Assembly (NCBI GenBank): GCA_013350335.1
Contig: CM023540.1
Span: 46,111,222 to 46,175,221, forward strand
Source: Chimonanthus salicifolius
Lineage: Eukaryota > Streptophyta > Magnoliopsida > Laurales > Calycanthaceae
Direction: 5' to 3'
DNA length: 64,000 nucleotides
Both the position numbers and the translations under genes were made by a program. Positions 1 to 12,689 of the stretch are shown piece by piece. How positions within the stretch are numbered: the first letter of the stretch is position 1; each line of letters opens with the position of its first letter. The notes under the pieces were generated by a model. The model saw only the letters and a program-made list of their open reading frames with translations. It had not been told where the DNA came from and did no database searches.

Positions 1-390
1 GAGACAATACTCAGCTGGAAGATCATAATGTCGCATCTATGACTTGTTTGGCTATCACCATCAAAGTAGGACACCATAGAATAAATGGTTCATATCTTAT
101 TTACTTCATCTGTAACTGAAATGAATCACTAGCTAGGTATTTCATTCTCGTTGTCGGGGATCTTGATATATTTGATCCAGTTTTTATCCTTTTTTGTCAT
201 TTTATTACGTGATCTTGTCTGTGCTTTTCTACTATACCTTACTTGTTGTTTAATAAATCTATCATTAAAAAAAAAAAATTAAGGAACAAAAAATATCCAC
301 AAGAGAATAACCTGTAATACAGGTGCAAGTGTCAATTGTTTTTTTAGACAAGTGCTCATTGTTGTGACCACAGAAGTCATGGTTTCAACT

Positions 391-1595
391 CTCTTTTTCT
401 TTTAAAGATAAATTTATTAATCACAAGGAAAGAAAACAATCAAGCAATAGACCAAAAAAGAGGGGAAAAAGAGCCCGACACTGGAAACAGAAAAACAATA
501 CAAACAAAAAGCCACTCATGTTGGTTATGGGGCCAGCAATCCAACGTTGGGCGGGGGGGGGGGGGGGGGGGGGGCACGGTCCTAACAACCCCAACGGATT
601 AAACAACCCCAACGGATTAAATGAACCCAACGGATTAAATGAAACTATTTACAATCTCCAAAGGTAAAGACAACCCCTTACACGCCATATCATCTGCAGT
701 TGAATTTACTGAACGATGAATCCAAGAAATCCAAAAGCCAAAGGAAGCCATAGAATGACGAATCCTTTCAATTTTATCTAAGTAGATCCAAGGACAATGG
801 AACCTGAAGCCCAACCAACCACCACCTTAGAGTCACCTTCTAAAATACTCCGTTCAGCCCCTAATTCTTCCAACTCCAAGACACATTCTCATAAAGCATA
901 AAGCTCCACATCAATCACTGATCCATTAGGCAAAGACCAACAAAGGAGATCAACGTATCATCAGTCTTTTCGAATGACCCCAACCAAGATCACGCACACA
1001 ACTACCATCAAAATTAAGCTTGAGGAGACCCACATATGGAGGAGACCAAATGAGGCTTAACGAAATCCACCGAGGCCCAATCCCTACAAATATCCAAGAT
1101 AGTTATTCCCCGAAATTTATTAGATCTCACCATCCACCAAGCAGCCCTAACCTTAATTACATCAATAAGATACAAAACTGAAGACACATTTCCTTGAAAA
1201 ACCCTTTTATTCTTATCTAACCAGATAGACCACACGATCCTTAATAAAGTTGCAGCCCACACGTTTCTTCAGAAAGAACTGCCAAACACCAACACTTCTT
1301 CATTAACCAAATTAGCCCAAGCTTTTGAAACACAAAAGGCAACACCAAACAAATGAAAGAAATGTGACCAAATCAGAGAAACAAACTGACAGTGAAGTAA
1401 AAGGTGATTCACCGCCTCAGCATCTGACAAACAAAGCGGACAATCATTAACTATAATCATTCTCCTCATTCTCAGATTATCAATCGTCAAGATCTTCTCC
1501 AGACCTACAAGCCACCAAAGACCTTTACCTTAAAAGGAGTAACACCTTTCCATATTCTAGGGTACACCCGAGGAACATCTCCAATACACAACTTT
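391..1595 (-). mobile_element. L1-type LINE remnant, 3' end (zf-RVT and RNase H)
   Basis: Read on the minus strand, 1490-1269 holds a reverse-transcriptase zinc-binding domain (CPLC followed by NHLLLHC). The linker typical of plant L1 elements follows at 1262-1014 (IWLDKNKRVFQGN). A decayed RNase H-like domain covers about 960-650 (EGDSKVVV, then HRSVNSTADDMA). The RT core is missing, so the copy is 5'-truncated near 1595. The domains lie in different frames with stops, so it is dead. The 3' edge near 391 is set by where similarity and the T-rich stretch end and is approximate. Confidence 0.75.
553..638. repeat. 22-nt G run followed by three 18-bp tandem units
   Basis: An uninterrupted run of 22 G lies at 553-574. 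Three tandem 18-bp units (acaaccccaacggattaa-like) follow at 585-638, inside the 3' part of the LINE remnant. The G run is prone to length error in assembly and could form a G-quadruplex. Confidence 0.85.
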
Positions 1596-1639
1596 TAAAA
1601 GATCTCCCCTACACACGTGAATCACACACTGTGTTCTGA

Positions 1640-4600
1640 CATTCTAGTCACAACTACTAAACCTAACTTAAATGTCCTTACTTTGCCAGACACAACTAAC
1701 ATACCATTGTCGATATATCATCGGTTAGGTCATGTCGTCGAACAAGTCTGGCGATATATCGCCCGTGTCGATGTGTCGTTCTAGCAACACAAGTGTTGTC
1801 TGTTCAGTTCACCACAATTGACTTTCCATCCGGTCTTACACTTATACCACGTGAGAGATGATATTAAATCATATCAACATACTACTGTAATATATATAAA
1901 TAAGTCAGAACTTACAAACATAGGTTCTTATGCCATATAAGGCATATTTATTACAAACACATAAACACATTCAAAACAGGTAAATGGTTTCCATATACAG
2001 AAAACCTTAGGAACTTCTACGTCTCGACTTTCGACGAGACACCATTGGTCCTTCCAATCCATCATCTGGTTCATACTCTACATTATAAGGGACGTGAGCA
2101 ACAGCTCAGTGAGGAGAACTCACCATAAAATCCAATGGTTATAATGCAGTAATAAATAAGCAATGCACGCCTCATAATTAGAAATACATGTTATCAGCAT
2201 ATCTCATTTTCACCCTAAGATCATCTTCTAAGGTTTTTATTCAGGTTGTACATATTGCTAACACTGAGGTCGGTCCCCAACCATGTCAACAACACTGGGG
2301 TCAACTCCCATTTGAAGTTCCAAACAGAGCTAACATTAATTCCACCACGGAAATAATGTAGCAACTGTAAGTGCATAAGGTCTCCACGACCCGGCTTACT
2401 AGCACATCCAACCCAGTGGTTCAAGACAGCTCTCGGCCAACAATAATAGTTACGGCCCAGTGGCCAATATCAATTTTCCCAGGTTATTATCTTTAACAGA
2501 CTTAACCTAATATCATACTCATTCTGTGCAAATGCATGACAATGCAAAACCATGCATGACTCTCAGTGTCCTTCTTACATGGGGACTTACCCCGAGAGAA
2601 CCCAATGAGTTTTGATCTTACCACTTGAAATATTCATATCAGCAATCTTGCAATCAATAATAATCAATATTCACACAACCATATAAAACTGGATTTAATA
2701 GTACGAGTGTCTTCGCCCAGTTTTTACCCAACAATTCCCAAACACTCTATGGGTCAATACTGTCCTTAAAGGCTACAAGTCCTCGACTCACTAACACCAT
2801 TTTTAACGCCTACGTTCTACACAGTTAGAATATTTTACATTCCTTACATGTAGGCAGTGTCAGGTCTCGTATTCTAAACCTATATAGCATTTTCCATCTT
2901 AAATGTCATAGGTCTCATTTCAGTCTGGTGTTAAGTGGGTTTAACATACAATACAATATAGTATCGGTTCGAGTCTCCTCACCTTCTCCGGTTGAGTTTT
3001 TCACAGAAAATCTGTAAGATAGAGTAAAGTGTATAAATTTTCTATTTATCAGTATACACACATAATAATTTCTCAAGCTCCTGTGCTATTTTTCAGAAAA
3101 CATGATATGTGTAATGAGTCAAATAGGCTCTTTCTACTTCTTTACATTATATCAGAAAGTTAGTTGTCAGTTATCCAAAACATTACAATAAAATGAAAAA
3201 TGTAAAGTACTCAGTGCCTTCTCTCGTATTGTCTTCTAGAAGGAACAATGAGACGTATTGTGAGAGGCCCAGAGGATACAGAGATAGTAATGTAAATAAA
3301 AGTACTCAGTGCCCTATCCTCGTATTGCCTTCTAGAAGGACTATGAAGACGTTTTGAGAATTTCGGCCCAGAGAGTAAAATACAGGAATTCAAACACACA
3401 ATACTCAGCTGGGGTTAATCTTTTCTCTGATTTTATTTAAGGTCGAAACTATATTTTGAACGTAAAATCATACAAATCTTGATGATGAAATTTAAATTTT
3501 AATATGAAACTTATATTTCCCTCCATTTAGAAAATCTCATTTTTAAACCCCCAATACTAAGTCGTTCTACTCTAACTTGCTCTCAAGTTAATAAAAATAA
3601 GAATAAGATCGTTTTGATACCTTGGGTGCAAAATTCCCTCTAAGATTGGACTAACTTTGAGAACCCTCCGAAGGAACGCGGGAAATCCGAAGGTTCGACT
3701 GCTGCTCGAACGAAAGAAGAAGAAGAAAATAAAAGAAGAAAGTGAAGAAGCAGAAGAAAATGACCAAAGGAAGTAAAGTTTTTTTTTTTCTTTCTTATCT
3801 CATTCCCTCCTTTTATAACCTTTTGCAGTAAATTTCCACCATCCATGTTGCCTATAACATAAGATAAGATTCTTTTAATATTATTATTTTCTTCTTTTTA
3901 CTAATTACTTCTACGTCCCATCTTTCATTTGGGTATTTCAAGATCCCACTAAATTGATACAACTGGTCCACTAGGTCAGGTATTAAAAACTAAACATGGT
4001 ATTAAAATTTGGAGTGAAATCTATGTAAAAAAATCCAGTATTTTTGCTAAAAATCACAGTTTTAACAAAATTTCCTAATTTTGAAGAATCTCTTTGAAAA
4101 GATCCAACCTTACAGGTTGATAGAGTAAATTTGTCTAACAAAAACATTCTAAAGTTTCAAAATGTTTCGAAGTCAAAACCTCCTTTTCCAAGTGAAAGAA
4201 TATTCAACGACCCATATTTCATGGCTTAAAGTAAATATAAAAACTCACTATTTTGGAGTGTAAAGAAATAAACAGCTTAATTATACTACAGATTGAGTAC
4301 TGACTCTCTCTATATATTTTTAGGACTTTCTCTATCCTATCAAATTGGGATTTTACCACTTAAAAACGTAAGGTGTAAAATAAATTAGAGAAACTATGAC
4401 AAGATTGGCACGTCATTAGGTCGGAATTTAAAAATATTTACTAATCTAAAATTTGAAGTTCAAACTAAGTCAAATGACTGAGTTTCTATAGCAGCCAAAG
4501 TTTAAGTCTAAAATAATAATATTATTATATTCATAACTTGCCCTTATACCTTTTGAAACTTAAATAAAAGAGCTATTGGATTCGGATCGAGTCAAACTCA

Positions 4601-4729
4601 GATCCGTTGGAAAACTTATTTGATAATCTTCACGATTGGAGGAAAATAATTCATAATTAACTACTTAAAAATTATTTAATTAATCACAATTAATTATAAT
4701 TAACCCCTAAATTGGGCTGAGGTATTACA
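1640..4729 (-). mobile_element. Diverged LTR remnant of the TGTAATACC family
   Basis: The right edge reads GAGGTATTACA on the plus strand, so the minus strand starts TGTAATACCTC, a common start for plant Ty3/gypsy LTRs. Parts resemble the solo LTR at 16297-22979, for example the segment around 2085-2125 (cattataagggacgtgagc) versus about 20590-20630 there, and the repeated cagtgcc/cgtattg/cttctagaagga blocks near 3220 and 3310 versus 21770 and 21870. No pol or gag coding is visible. I could not find the opposite terminus or a target duplication, so the left boundary is a guess. Confidence 0.5.
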
Positions 4730-6824
4730 CATCCACACTATCCATTAACCCAATCAACCAATCCAAACCATTCACTTCATGCAACTCATTTATCCCATGC
4801 ATTTCATATCATCAAACCCTAGATCCACTTAGTCAATCCAACCTGTTCATGCATCATGATTAGATTTAGGACATCCAAACCATTCATCATATAGATTAAC
4901 CTTAGGATTAGGATCATCCATGCACCATCTGTCCATCCATCCACTTAGATCATCCATCATCCATCATAACCATTAGATCTTAGGACATTTCATTACAACC
5001 ATCGACATCATTAGGAGAACCCTAGAGCCTCCTCATTCATCCATCACATACGTAATTTGCACTAGATCTAGGCCATTCATCATGTCATTTATTCATCTCC
5101 ACCTTTGAATTCAAACCTTCCATTAGATACCTACCATATATATATTTTATTTTAACCAATTAACCATAGAACCATTAGATTTAACCCAAACCAATCTTAA
5201 TCATCCATTTCCTAAACCCTAAGTTAGAACAACTTGAAGCTCAAGTTAGCCTCCATGCGCCCATGCCTTGTCACCACTCTATCCATCCAACACACAGTCC
5301 ACACAATTTTAGCACCTAAAATCTCTCCATGCACTTAGACAAAAATCCATCTATATACACTCCTATGATCCCTACACACCTCATCACCCTTATCCACCAT
5401 AGCCATACACAATTTTTGCATATATCCTTCCTATCCCATTCGAAATTCATAGTCAACCCTCCACCTCATCATCTCATCCATTCATTCATCCATCCATTTA
5501 ATCCATTTGGAGATACACTTCTAGGTTCATATCATTGCACAACCCAAAACCCTAAAACAAAAAGCCAAATTCAAAAATCACAAGGCCAAATCCTAATCCC
5601 AATTTTCTCTCCTTGCTTACTTGCACTCCACTCCAAGACAACCAATGCACACCAAAATCGTGTACACCTATAGAGAAGCCTTAGTTTTCTAGTTTTTAAT
5701 CCTATCCACGCAACTTAAGTTGGACCTAATCCCAACCTTTCATCCACCAACTTAAACCTAGATTTAATTCTAGCCATCCATTCAATCCCAAGTCCAATAA
5801 ATAGTCCAGTAACCCACACACCAAACTCGAATTTAACTTGGAATTCAAGAGGACTAAAGGCTTAAGAAAAAGACAAGAAGACAGGAGCATCATACGAATT
5901 TACAAGTGAGAGTTGTAAATTTTTATTTTTATGTTGTCTTTCTTGTATTTAATTTATAAAAGCCTTGTACTTTAATTCTTCATTTAATAAAGTAAAGCAT
6001 TCATTTAGAATCCTGGAACATCCAATTTCTAAAATACTGTTATGATTAATTTATTTTTAATTTCAAAAACACAACTTTTATTTATTTAATTGAATATGAG
6101 TTAGGATCTTGGTTGTAAGACTTGAATCATGATTACTAAGGTTTTGATTAATTAATTAAAAAGTTGTGAATCTCGTTTTATTAATAAATATGAATTATAT
6201 TTTAGATCTTTAAGTAACTTTTAGATTTAAGCCTTTACTTTGTTTACACATCTTGGGTGATAAACGGTCTATTCCAAAATACCACCTTTTACATTACCGC
6301 ACTTTTATTTCTGTCATTTATTTTCCTTGCCGATTTACTTTTCATGTTTATATCATTTCACTTGAATGTTGTATTTTTGTTTTTCTTTTTAATTATTTAA
6401 TTCTTTTAAAGTGTATTTATTTAATGTATTTAAAACCTTCCTCATAACTTGATTAACTAGTTAGGATTAAATTTAATTAGATCTAGATTTTGTGAATTAG
6501 GATGTGTGATAAGATTGTTTATAAACTCTTAATTAAAATATTATTTTAATTACTTTTAATCAATGCTCTAAAATTCTAAATCTATTTATTTGAATAAAGA
6601 CTTACTTAACTTGGAGATATACTTTTAAAAATTAAAATTGATTTTCTCTCGTAGATTTAATTATGAATCTTGATTTTTCTAAGAAACATAAAAATTGAGG
6701 CATGTGTGTTTTGAAGTTCATATATTTTAAATGTTTTCTTTGGGTTCGACCTCGCACTCAATCGCTTGTACTATGAATGGTTCGTGCGCTTACGAGATTT
6801 ACAAATTTAAAACACATTCAACAC
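4730..6824. other. Stretch without a recognisable gene
   Basis: A C-rich, G-poor segment with many catcca motifs (4730-5830) passes into AT-rich DNA (5900-6720). The open frame at 5329-5673 has biased composition (His, Pro, Thr, Leu) from the catcca repeats, and I do not regard it as a gene. Several AATAAA motifs occur near 5985. It may be the body of an old LTR element. Confidence 0.5.
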
Positions 6825-9800
6825 TTCTATCTCAATCTAAGTATGCTACAGATGTTCTTCAGCGAGCTCATATTACTGATACTAGGCCAGTTGCGACCCC
6901 ATTAGAGCTTAATGTTCATTATATTTCATCTGATGGTGTTGTAATGCCCCGTCCCGTTACAGGCGCGTTATCTCCGAAATTTCGCAAACCTCACAAAATG
7001 TCGGATATTTTTTTTTTTTTTTTTTGAATGGGTAACTACCTCCCGCTCGACAAACCACAAGTCCATAATACTAGGAAATATAACAAACAACCATAGACTA
7101 TTCAAATATGGTTATACAGTCATCCGAACAAACAACATACGAATAGAGTTCATAGAAACAAAGTATTTCAACTAAGAATAAGCATGATTAGCAAATATCT
7201 ACTACTATTGCTCCTCCCCAGGCGCCTGCTCAAGGGACCCGCCTGGCCCCTCTGTGTTTGGGGTACCTGAAAGGTAAGAGGTGAGCTAAACAACCAGTGA
7301 AGGGATAAAGCATATCACATGTCAGCAACATAATTATATATCACAAGTATGAAATGCAATCAACATCTTAATAGGTTAGATGTATATGTACATGATTAAT
7401 CCACTGTACCACTAACCAGTGGTCCTACTGACCAGTCTGAGGCATCACCTCCATAACTAACAATGGTCCTCTAACAACTCTAGTCTCCCTACCAATATAG
7501 ACAGGAGACCATACAATATACAATCGCCTAAACCGCCGGAATGCAATAGGGAAACCCGCATCTCCTATGGAGATCTCAACCTTTGAAACATAATGGGGAA
7601 GCTAATCTCAAGGGCAGGCACCTCAACCGCTGGAGCGTAACGGGAATCCTTCCAACAACCAAAATATCACGTCATCATAAACATATACACATGTAAACAA
7701 TTCCTCCAATGCATGCACATGATGCCATGATCATGTAAAGCAACATAAGCATATGACAAGATCTCAAAACACAAATCCTCATACTCATCATGATCTCATT
7801 CACATATTATAAATAAATACACGATAAGATATCATTAAGTTCCAAGCATCAAGTTCGTCGCCCAACACATATTTTACTTCTCATCATAAATTCATTCACA
7901 TGTTATAGTTAAATACACCACATGTTATCAATAAGTTTCAGGCTTCATGTTCAATATCCATTCATCCGATCAGAAAATTTTTTTCCATCTAATCGCATAT
8001 AGTTGACATGAGTGCACCCCAATGGATCCCTTGCCACAGATTCATTCGAGTGACTTAATAAACGAAGAGCCACATTCAAGTCACTCATATCCAAGGTTAA
8101 AGGTTAAATAGATGTGAATGCATGCTAAAACAGTGATAAGTCCCCTCACCTAGATGTGTTGGTGAAACGTGCATGGAGATCCTAAGGTCCACTTGAAAAT
8201 TAGTGCGCTGAGTTGGTGATTAAGTCATGTCGAGTCGAACACTGAGTCGGGATCCGAGTCAAAATCAAGTCGACCACAAGTCACTATTGGAAGGCCGGGA
8301 TGAGATCTGCTAGCCTAAACAAGTACAACGGTGGCTGGTATAAAAATCTGTGGAACTTGGGTATTGACTGAGTCAACTCAGTTGGAGGTGAGTTGAGTGA
8401 GTTGAGTTGGCACTAGTTTAGCTCAAAAGGATGGGGAAAATCTAAGAAATGAAGGAGTTAGAAGGGCTTTCAGAAATACAAACAATTTGGGCCTTGTTAA
8501 CTCCCGACTCAATGGTGACTCGACTGAGTCAACTCAGTGAAAATGTGTTTTTTTTAAGAATTTTCAAAAAACTCAAAAAAGTATGTAAATAAGGAAAAAG
8601 CCAAGAGAAACATTTTTTGTAAAAGGAGTGGGTCAGAAAACCCAAAAGATAAGGTTGACTCAGTCGGCCATGGTGGCCGACTGAAGTGGAGAAAGGAAAA
8701 GAGAGGGAGAGAAAAAAGAGGGCTTTTATAGAGGGGAAGAGGGAGAAGAAGATATAGAGAAAAATCAAGTGAAAGAGAGGGAGAAGATAGAGAGATACAG
8801 AGAGAGGAATAAGGAAGAAGAAAAAGAAAAAGAAGATGAAGTGGAACAGGAAGAAGATGGCCGAATGGGGTTAGGAGAGGAAGAAGGTGGGGTGGCGGCT
8901 AGGGTTTGGAAAGGGAGATGATAAAGATTAGGGTTAGGGCTTCTTGAAGAAGGAGAGAGGGAGAAAAGAAAGAGATAAGGAAAGAGATGGTGCTAGGGTT
9001 TCTTTAAAAAGAAAGGGCTTGGGTGAGTGGAGTGTGGGTCTCACAGGGCCCACACGATTTTTGGAGTATTTTGTTGCAAATCTTTTTTTTTTTAACTCTA
9101 TCAACAAATCATAACAAAAAGTTTTGGATTTGAAATTGGCTTTTATTTTTTTATTTTAAATAATTAAAATAATCGAAAAAGAATAGTTTAAGTTAAAAGA
9201 AACGTGGGGATTTTAAAAATTGGATTTTTTTTCTAATATTTCTTTTGAAAATTTTATTAAATTATTTAACAAAATATTGGCCTAAAAATATGATTTTTGT
9301 CAAAAATAAACATTAGAAATAATTTAAAATATTGTTTTAAAAATTGAGAAATTCCTGAGAAAATTTTCGAAAACCAAACATTGAGTGATTTTCAACATTC
9401 TACATGTATATTGACTAAGGAGAATGTGTGTGCATACTTTGAGGATCTAATGGTTCAAATTCTAAGCTTTTATGTGATTTCTCAAACATTTTTCTTGGGA
9501 AATAACCATAATAATATATAATTACCAAAATGCCCCTTGAGTTCTCAAGCTCGGATTTAAGAAAACTTGGGTGTTAGTGAGCCAACACGCTACACCTACT
9601 GCCAAAACCCCAAAATCCATTTGGGAGGACCACAGATCTCCCCAAAACCACAAAAAATCGTGTCAGGTCGTTATAGGTGTGCCTTTAGTTGACCCTACAC
9701 TATATCGCACTATAGTTGGCAGTTTGGTATATTTCACCATTACACGACCTGACATCGCATATGTCATTCATATTGTCAGCCAATTTGTATCCTCACCGAC

Positions 9801-10135
9801 CACTGTTCATTGGGACACTGTTGTTCATATTTTACAGTATGTTCGTGGTACTTTCTATCAGAGTTTGTCATTCCCCTCATCATCTGGCTTGGAGCTCTGT
9901 GCATTCTCTGATGCTGGTTGGACAGGTGATTTATCTGATCGCAAATCAACTACTGGCTTTTGTGTCTTTCTTGGTGACTCTCTCATTTCTTGGAGAAGTA
10001 AAAAGCAAGATGTTGTTGCTCGTTCAGCTGCAGAGGCTGAGTATCGAACTATGGCCTCTACCACTGCTGAGATTGTTTGGCTTCATTGGTTACTTGTAGA
10101 TATGGCAGTCTCTCCTTCTGTTCCCAGAAACTGCT
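6825..10135 (+). mobile_element. Ty1/copia pol fragment (RT end and RNase H), split by a solo LTR
   Basis: 6825-6939 encodes the end of a copia RT (LSQSKYATDVLQRAHITDTR). The same reading resumes at 9681 with VDPTLYRTIVGSLVYFTITR and continues through the copia RNase H (CAFSDAGWTGDLSDRKSTTG, then SAAEAEYRTMA) to about 10110. The two halves abut exactly once the 6940-9675 LTR and one copy of its GGTGT duplication are removed. There is no integrase, gag or LTR of its own, so it is an isolated pol fragment that was already a relic or became one after interruption. Confidence 0.85.
6940..9675 (-). mobile_element. Solo LTR inserted in copia pol (TSD GGTGT)
   Basis: It begins TGTAATGCCCCG and ends GGTCGTTATA (a degenerate ...TTACA). 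The 5-bp direct repeat GGTGT flanks it at 6935-6939 and 9676-9680, and the interrupted copia frame resumes at once on the right. Read on the minus strand it starts TATAACGACCTGAC and ends CGGGGCATTACA, the usual polarity of plant chromovirus-type LTRs. No coding domain lies inside, and length is 2736 bp. It is a solo LTR left by recombination between the two LTRs of a full element. Confidence 0.85.
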
Positions 10136-10170
10136 TGCTGAAATATGCCCCAAACCCAGGTCGATATTAA

Positions 10171-11436
10171 CTGCTTGATTTTCTGTTTATTTTCTTTTAT
10201 TAATTGTAATGGTGCTTACATGGAATCAAATTGATTCTTTCATAGAAGTCAAATTGCTCAATCTGGAGTACATGGAGTACCTAGAGTTGATCCTCTTGAT
10301 CTTGTGAAGAATCAATAATATGTCAGCTTGATCTCCTTGGTCCTTAACACCAGCTACAGAACAAGATGTACTTTTGGCGTGGCCAATCTGATACCTCAGA
10401 TGTGGTATTGGATTCTAAAGCATGCACTCATACCTATGCAGAACAGTCACAAGTTTATGAAAATAGGGTCATTTGGGTTTCCTAGAAATGTGTTCTGAAG
10501 GACATCCACATGGCTTGTTCGAAAATCTAGCATCTTTTTTTTTTTTTTTTTTGAGAAAATTCTGAGTAATACCAAACTGACATTGTTGTGAACTTGTTAA
10601 AGTCCAACCGTAGGCTGCATAAAGAACAATCTTGACTACAATAGCTGATGTTGTTGTGTCATCCAAATATCCAAATACATATACATCAAAAGGTTTATCT
10701 TTTGTTAATCAATACCTTCTTTGTGTCTATTTGAAGTAGGTAAAGGTCTTCTTTTCCTAGGAAAAACCTTTGTAAAGTATCATTCACTAGCACAGTAAAG
10801 CATTTGCACTTGAAATTTGAGTATCAAATTCAAGCACCTTGCTACTTTTATTCATAGTAATCAACATGCAAAGCATATTCAAGACACAAAGAGGTCATAA
10901 AGCCTAAGTCACAAAGGGCATGTCTGGGCATGAGTCTAGTTTTTCAAGCTTCAACAAGAGTTCCCACTGAAATAAGATGAAATGGCACATCCAGTATTTT
11001 TTGTTCTCTCTTGCTAGAGAATATACATGAATGTATCAAAGGGTCTCTCACAAAGACCACACCAGAATCTGAAGATTCAGAATAGGAACACGAAATAGAC
11101 AGGATCGTTCAAGGCCAAATGCAAAAACCCAGATTAAATAAAGAAGCTTCAAGATAGGAAATAACCCAACCTGGGTTCCTTGCAGAGAAATCTAAGTCTC
11201 TCTCTCTAATTTTGCATGAAATGCATCAAAATGACAGAAGTAGTGAGGCTTCTGAAATACTCTTACATGTTGTAAAACAGTCTTTCCATCAAATTCCAAA
11301 GGCCATCATCCATCAAGTTCGATGAAATTGTTACTCCGTTGTTATTAACCAAGGGCACCCATGTAATGCCTTAATCCCTTAATGGTCAAAAGCTATTTGA
11401 TGCCCCCTGATATTTTCTTAGACAGGAAAACATTTA
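10171..11436. other. Intergenic stretch, nothing recognised
   Basis: Moderately AT-rich sequence with a T run near 10532-10550. Open frames are short and without family features. No RNA gene or element termini were found. Confidence 0.5.
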
Positions 11437-11438
11437 TA

Positions 11439-11628
11439 CTCTCTCTATCCCAAATTAGTTGTTCTATATGGATTTTGAAATTATCTCAAAATAGTTGTAT
11501 CATTTATATTAGAGTAGTATAAAGTGTGTTGAAAATGGATGAGATTACATGGAGTGCTAGCCTTAAATAGAGAGTTCCTTAAAAATACAAATATTTCAAA
11601 TGAGAAAACTAAAATGGGACGGAGGGAG
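11439..11628. mobile_element. Stowaway-like (Tc1/mariner) MITE
   Basis: The 190-bp element begins CTCTCTCTATCCCAAATTAG and ends GGGACGGAGGGAG, so both ends are versions of the Stowaway terminus CTCCCTCCGTCCC. It is flanked by TA dinucleotides at 11437-11438 and 11629-11630. It has no coding capacity and would have been moved in trans by a mariner-type transposase. Confidence 0.85.
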
Positions 11629-11630
11629 TA

Positions 11631-12310
11631 TAACATAATATAATTGGATAGGGTGATGTTCTCTGGTTCTCCCCTGCTTTGGTAACTCAGAAAAAGAAAG
11701 CATGAGAGCAACAAAACACCGCTAATGGGAGACTATTTTTTTATTTATCACAATAGAAGATCCATTCTTTCCGATTTCAACCACCAACTTTTTTTTTCTC
11801 CTTTCCCCCACAACAAAACAGTGAATTTATTTGGTCTTCTTCTCCATCTAGAACCTTAACACCACCTGGAAGAAACATATTTCACTTCATTACTCTGTTT
11901 CCAAGTGGATAACAAATTCCTATCATAAACATTCCCTTTCCTTAAAATAAAAATAAAAGAATGTAAAGCCAATGAAACCCTTTCTAACGAAAGCCCACCA
12001 ACTCGTTTTGCTGACTTCCTCTTCTCAGATCTTCTCTTTCTCAGAAAGAGAGAGATCGAGATAGAGAGATAGACCCAGAGAAAGAAGAAAAAGACTCAAA
12101 GAATTTACATCACAGCGGAGAGCAGAAAAGGAGGAGAGCATGAGAGGCAAATCAAGAGAGAGCAGAGATCGAGAGAGCAACTAGGCCAATCGAGAGACTG
12201 GCAACGTAATTGAGAGAGCAGCGAGGCCGATCGAGAGACCTACGAGGCAGTCGAGAGAGAATGCAGCGAGAGAGATCGAGTGCGGCGAGTGAGAGAGGCG
12301 AGAGAGGAAA
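11631..12310. other. Intergenic stretch with purine-rich GAGA tract
   Basis: No gene is recognised. 12030-12310 is a long GA/AG-rich purine tract with many gagagaga and gatcgag motifs. The open frame across 12181-12486 on the minus strand arises from this tract and the adjacent MITE. Confidence 0.5.
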
Positions 12311-12658
12311 CGGCTGCAACTCGGGTCCGATTTTGGCCTGACCCGCATCACCCGACCCGAGAAGTCATCCGGGACGGGTCGAGAATTTCGGGTCAACGGG
12401 TCGGGTAGGGTTGAGAAGATAAAAACCCGCATGAAATTCGGGTCGGTCAGGTTGAGGATTTTACAAGTTAACCTGACCTGACCCAACCCAACCCAACCCA
12501 GCCCAGCTAAACTTAAGCTAAAATGGGTTCAGAATGCGAGTCGGTCAGAATTCGGGTTAATTCGGGTTAGAATTAGGGTCGGGTCAGGTTCCATATATAT
12601 CAACTCAGGTAGGGTTGGGTTTTAAGGAACCCGACCGGCCCGACCCGAGTTGCAGCCG
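12311..12658. mobile_element. Small TIR element (hAT-like MITE) with 17-bp perfect TIRs
   Basis: The left end CGGCTGCAACTCGGGTC and right end GACCCGAGTTGCAGCCG are perfect inverted repeats. The interior is rich in acccgaccc/gggtcgggt, as in many plant hAT MITEs. It is 348 bp and non-coding. No clear target duplication was found. It abuts the truncated 5' edge of the copia relic that follows. Confidence 0.7.
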
Positions 12659-12689
12659 TAGGCACACTTCAAGCAAGCAGGCACACATT

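Noticed and set aside
5329..5673. 114-codon frame rich in His, Pro and Thr
   Set aside because: Produced by catcca-type low-complexity sequence; no upstream or downstream gene structure.
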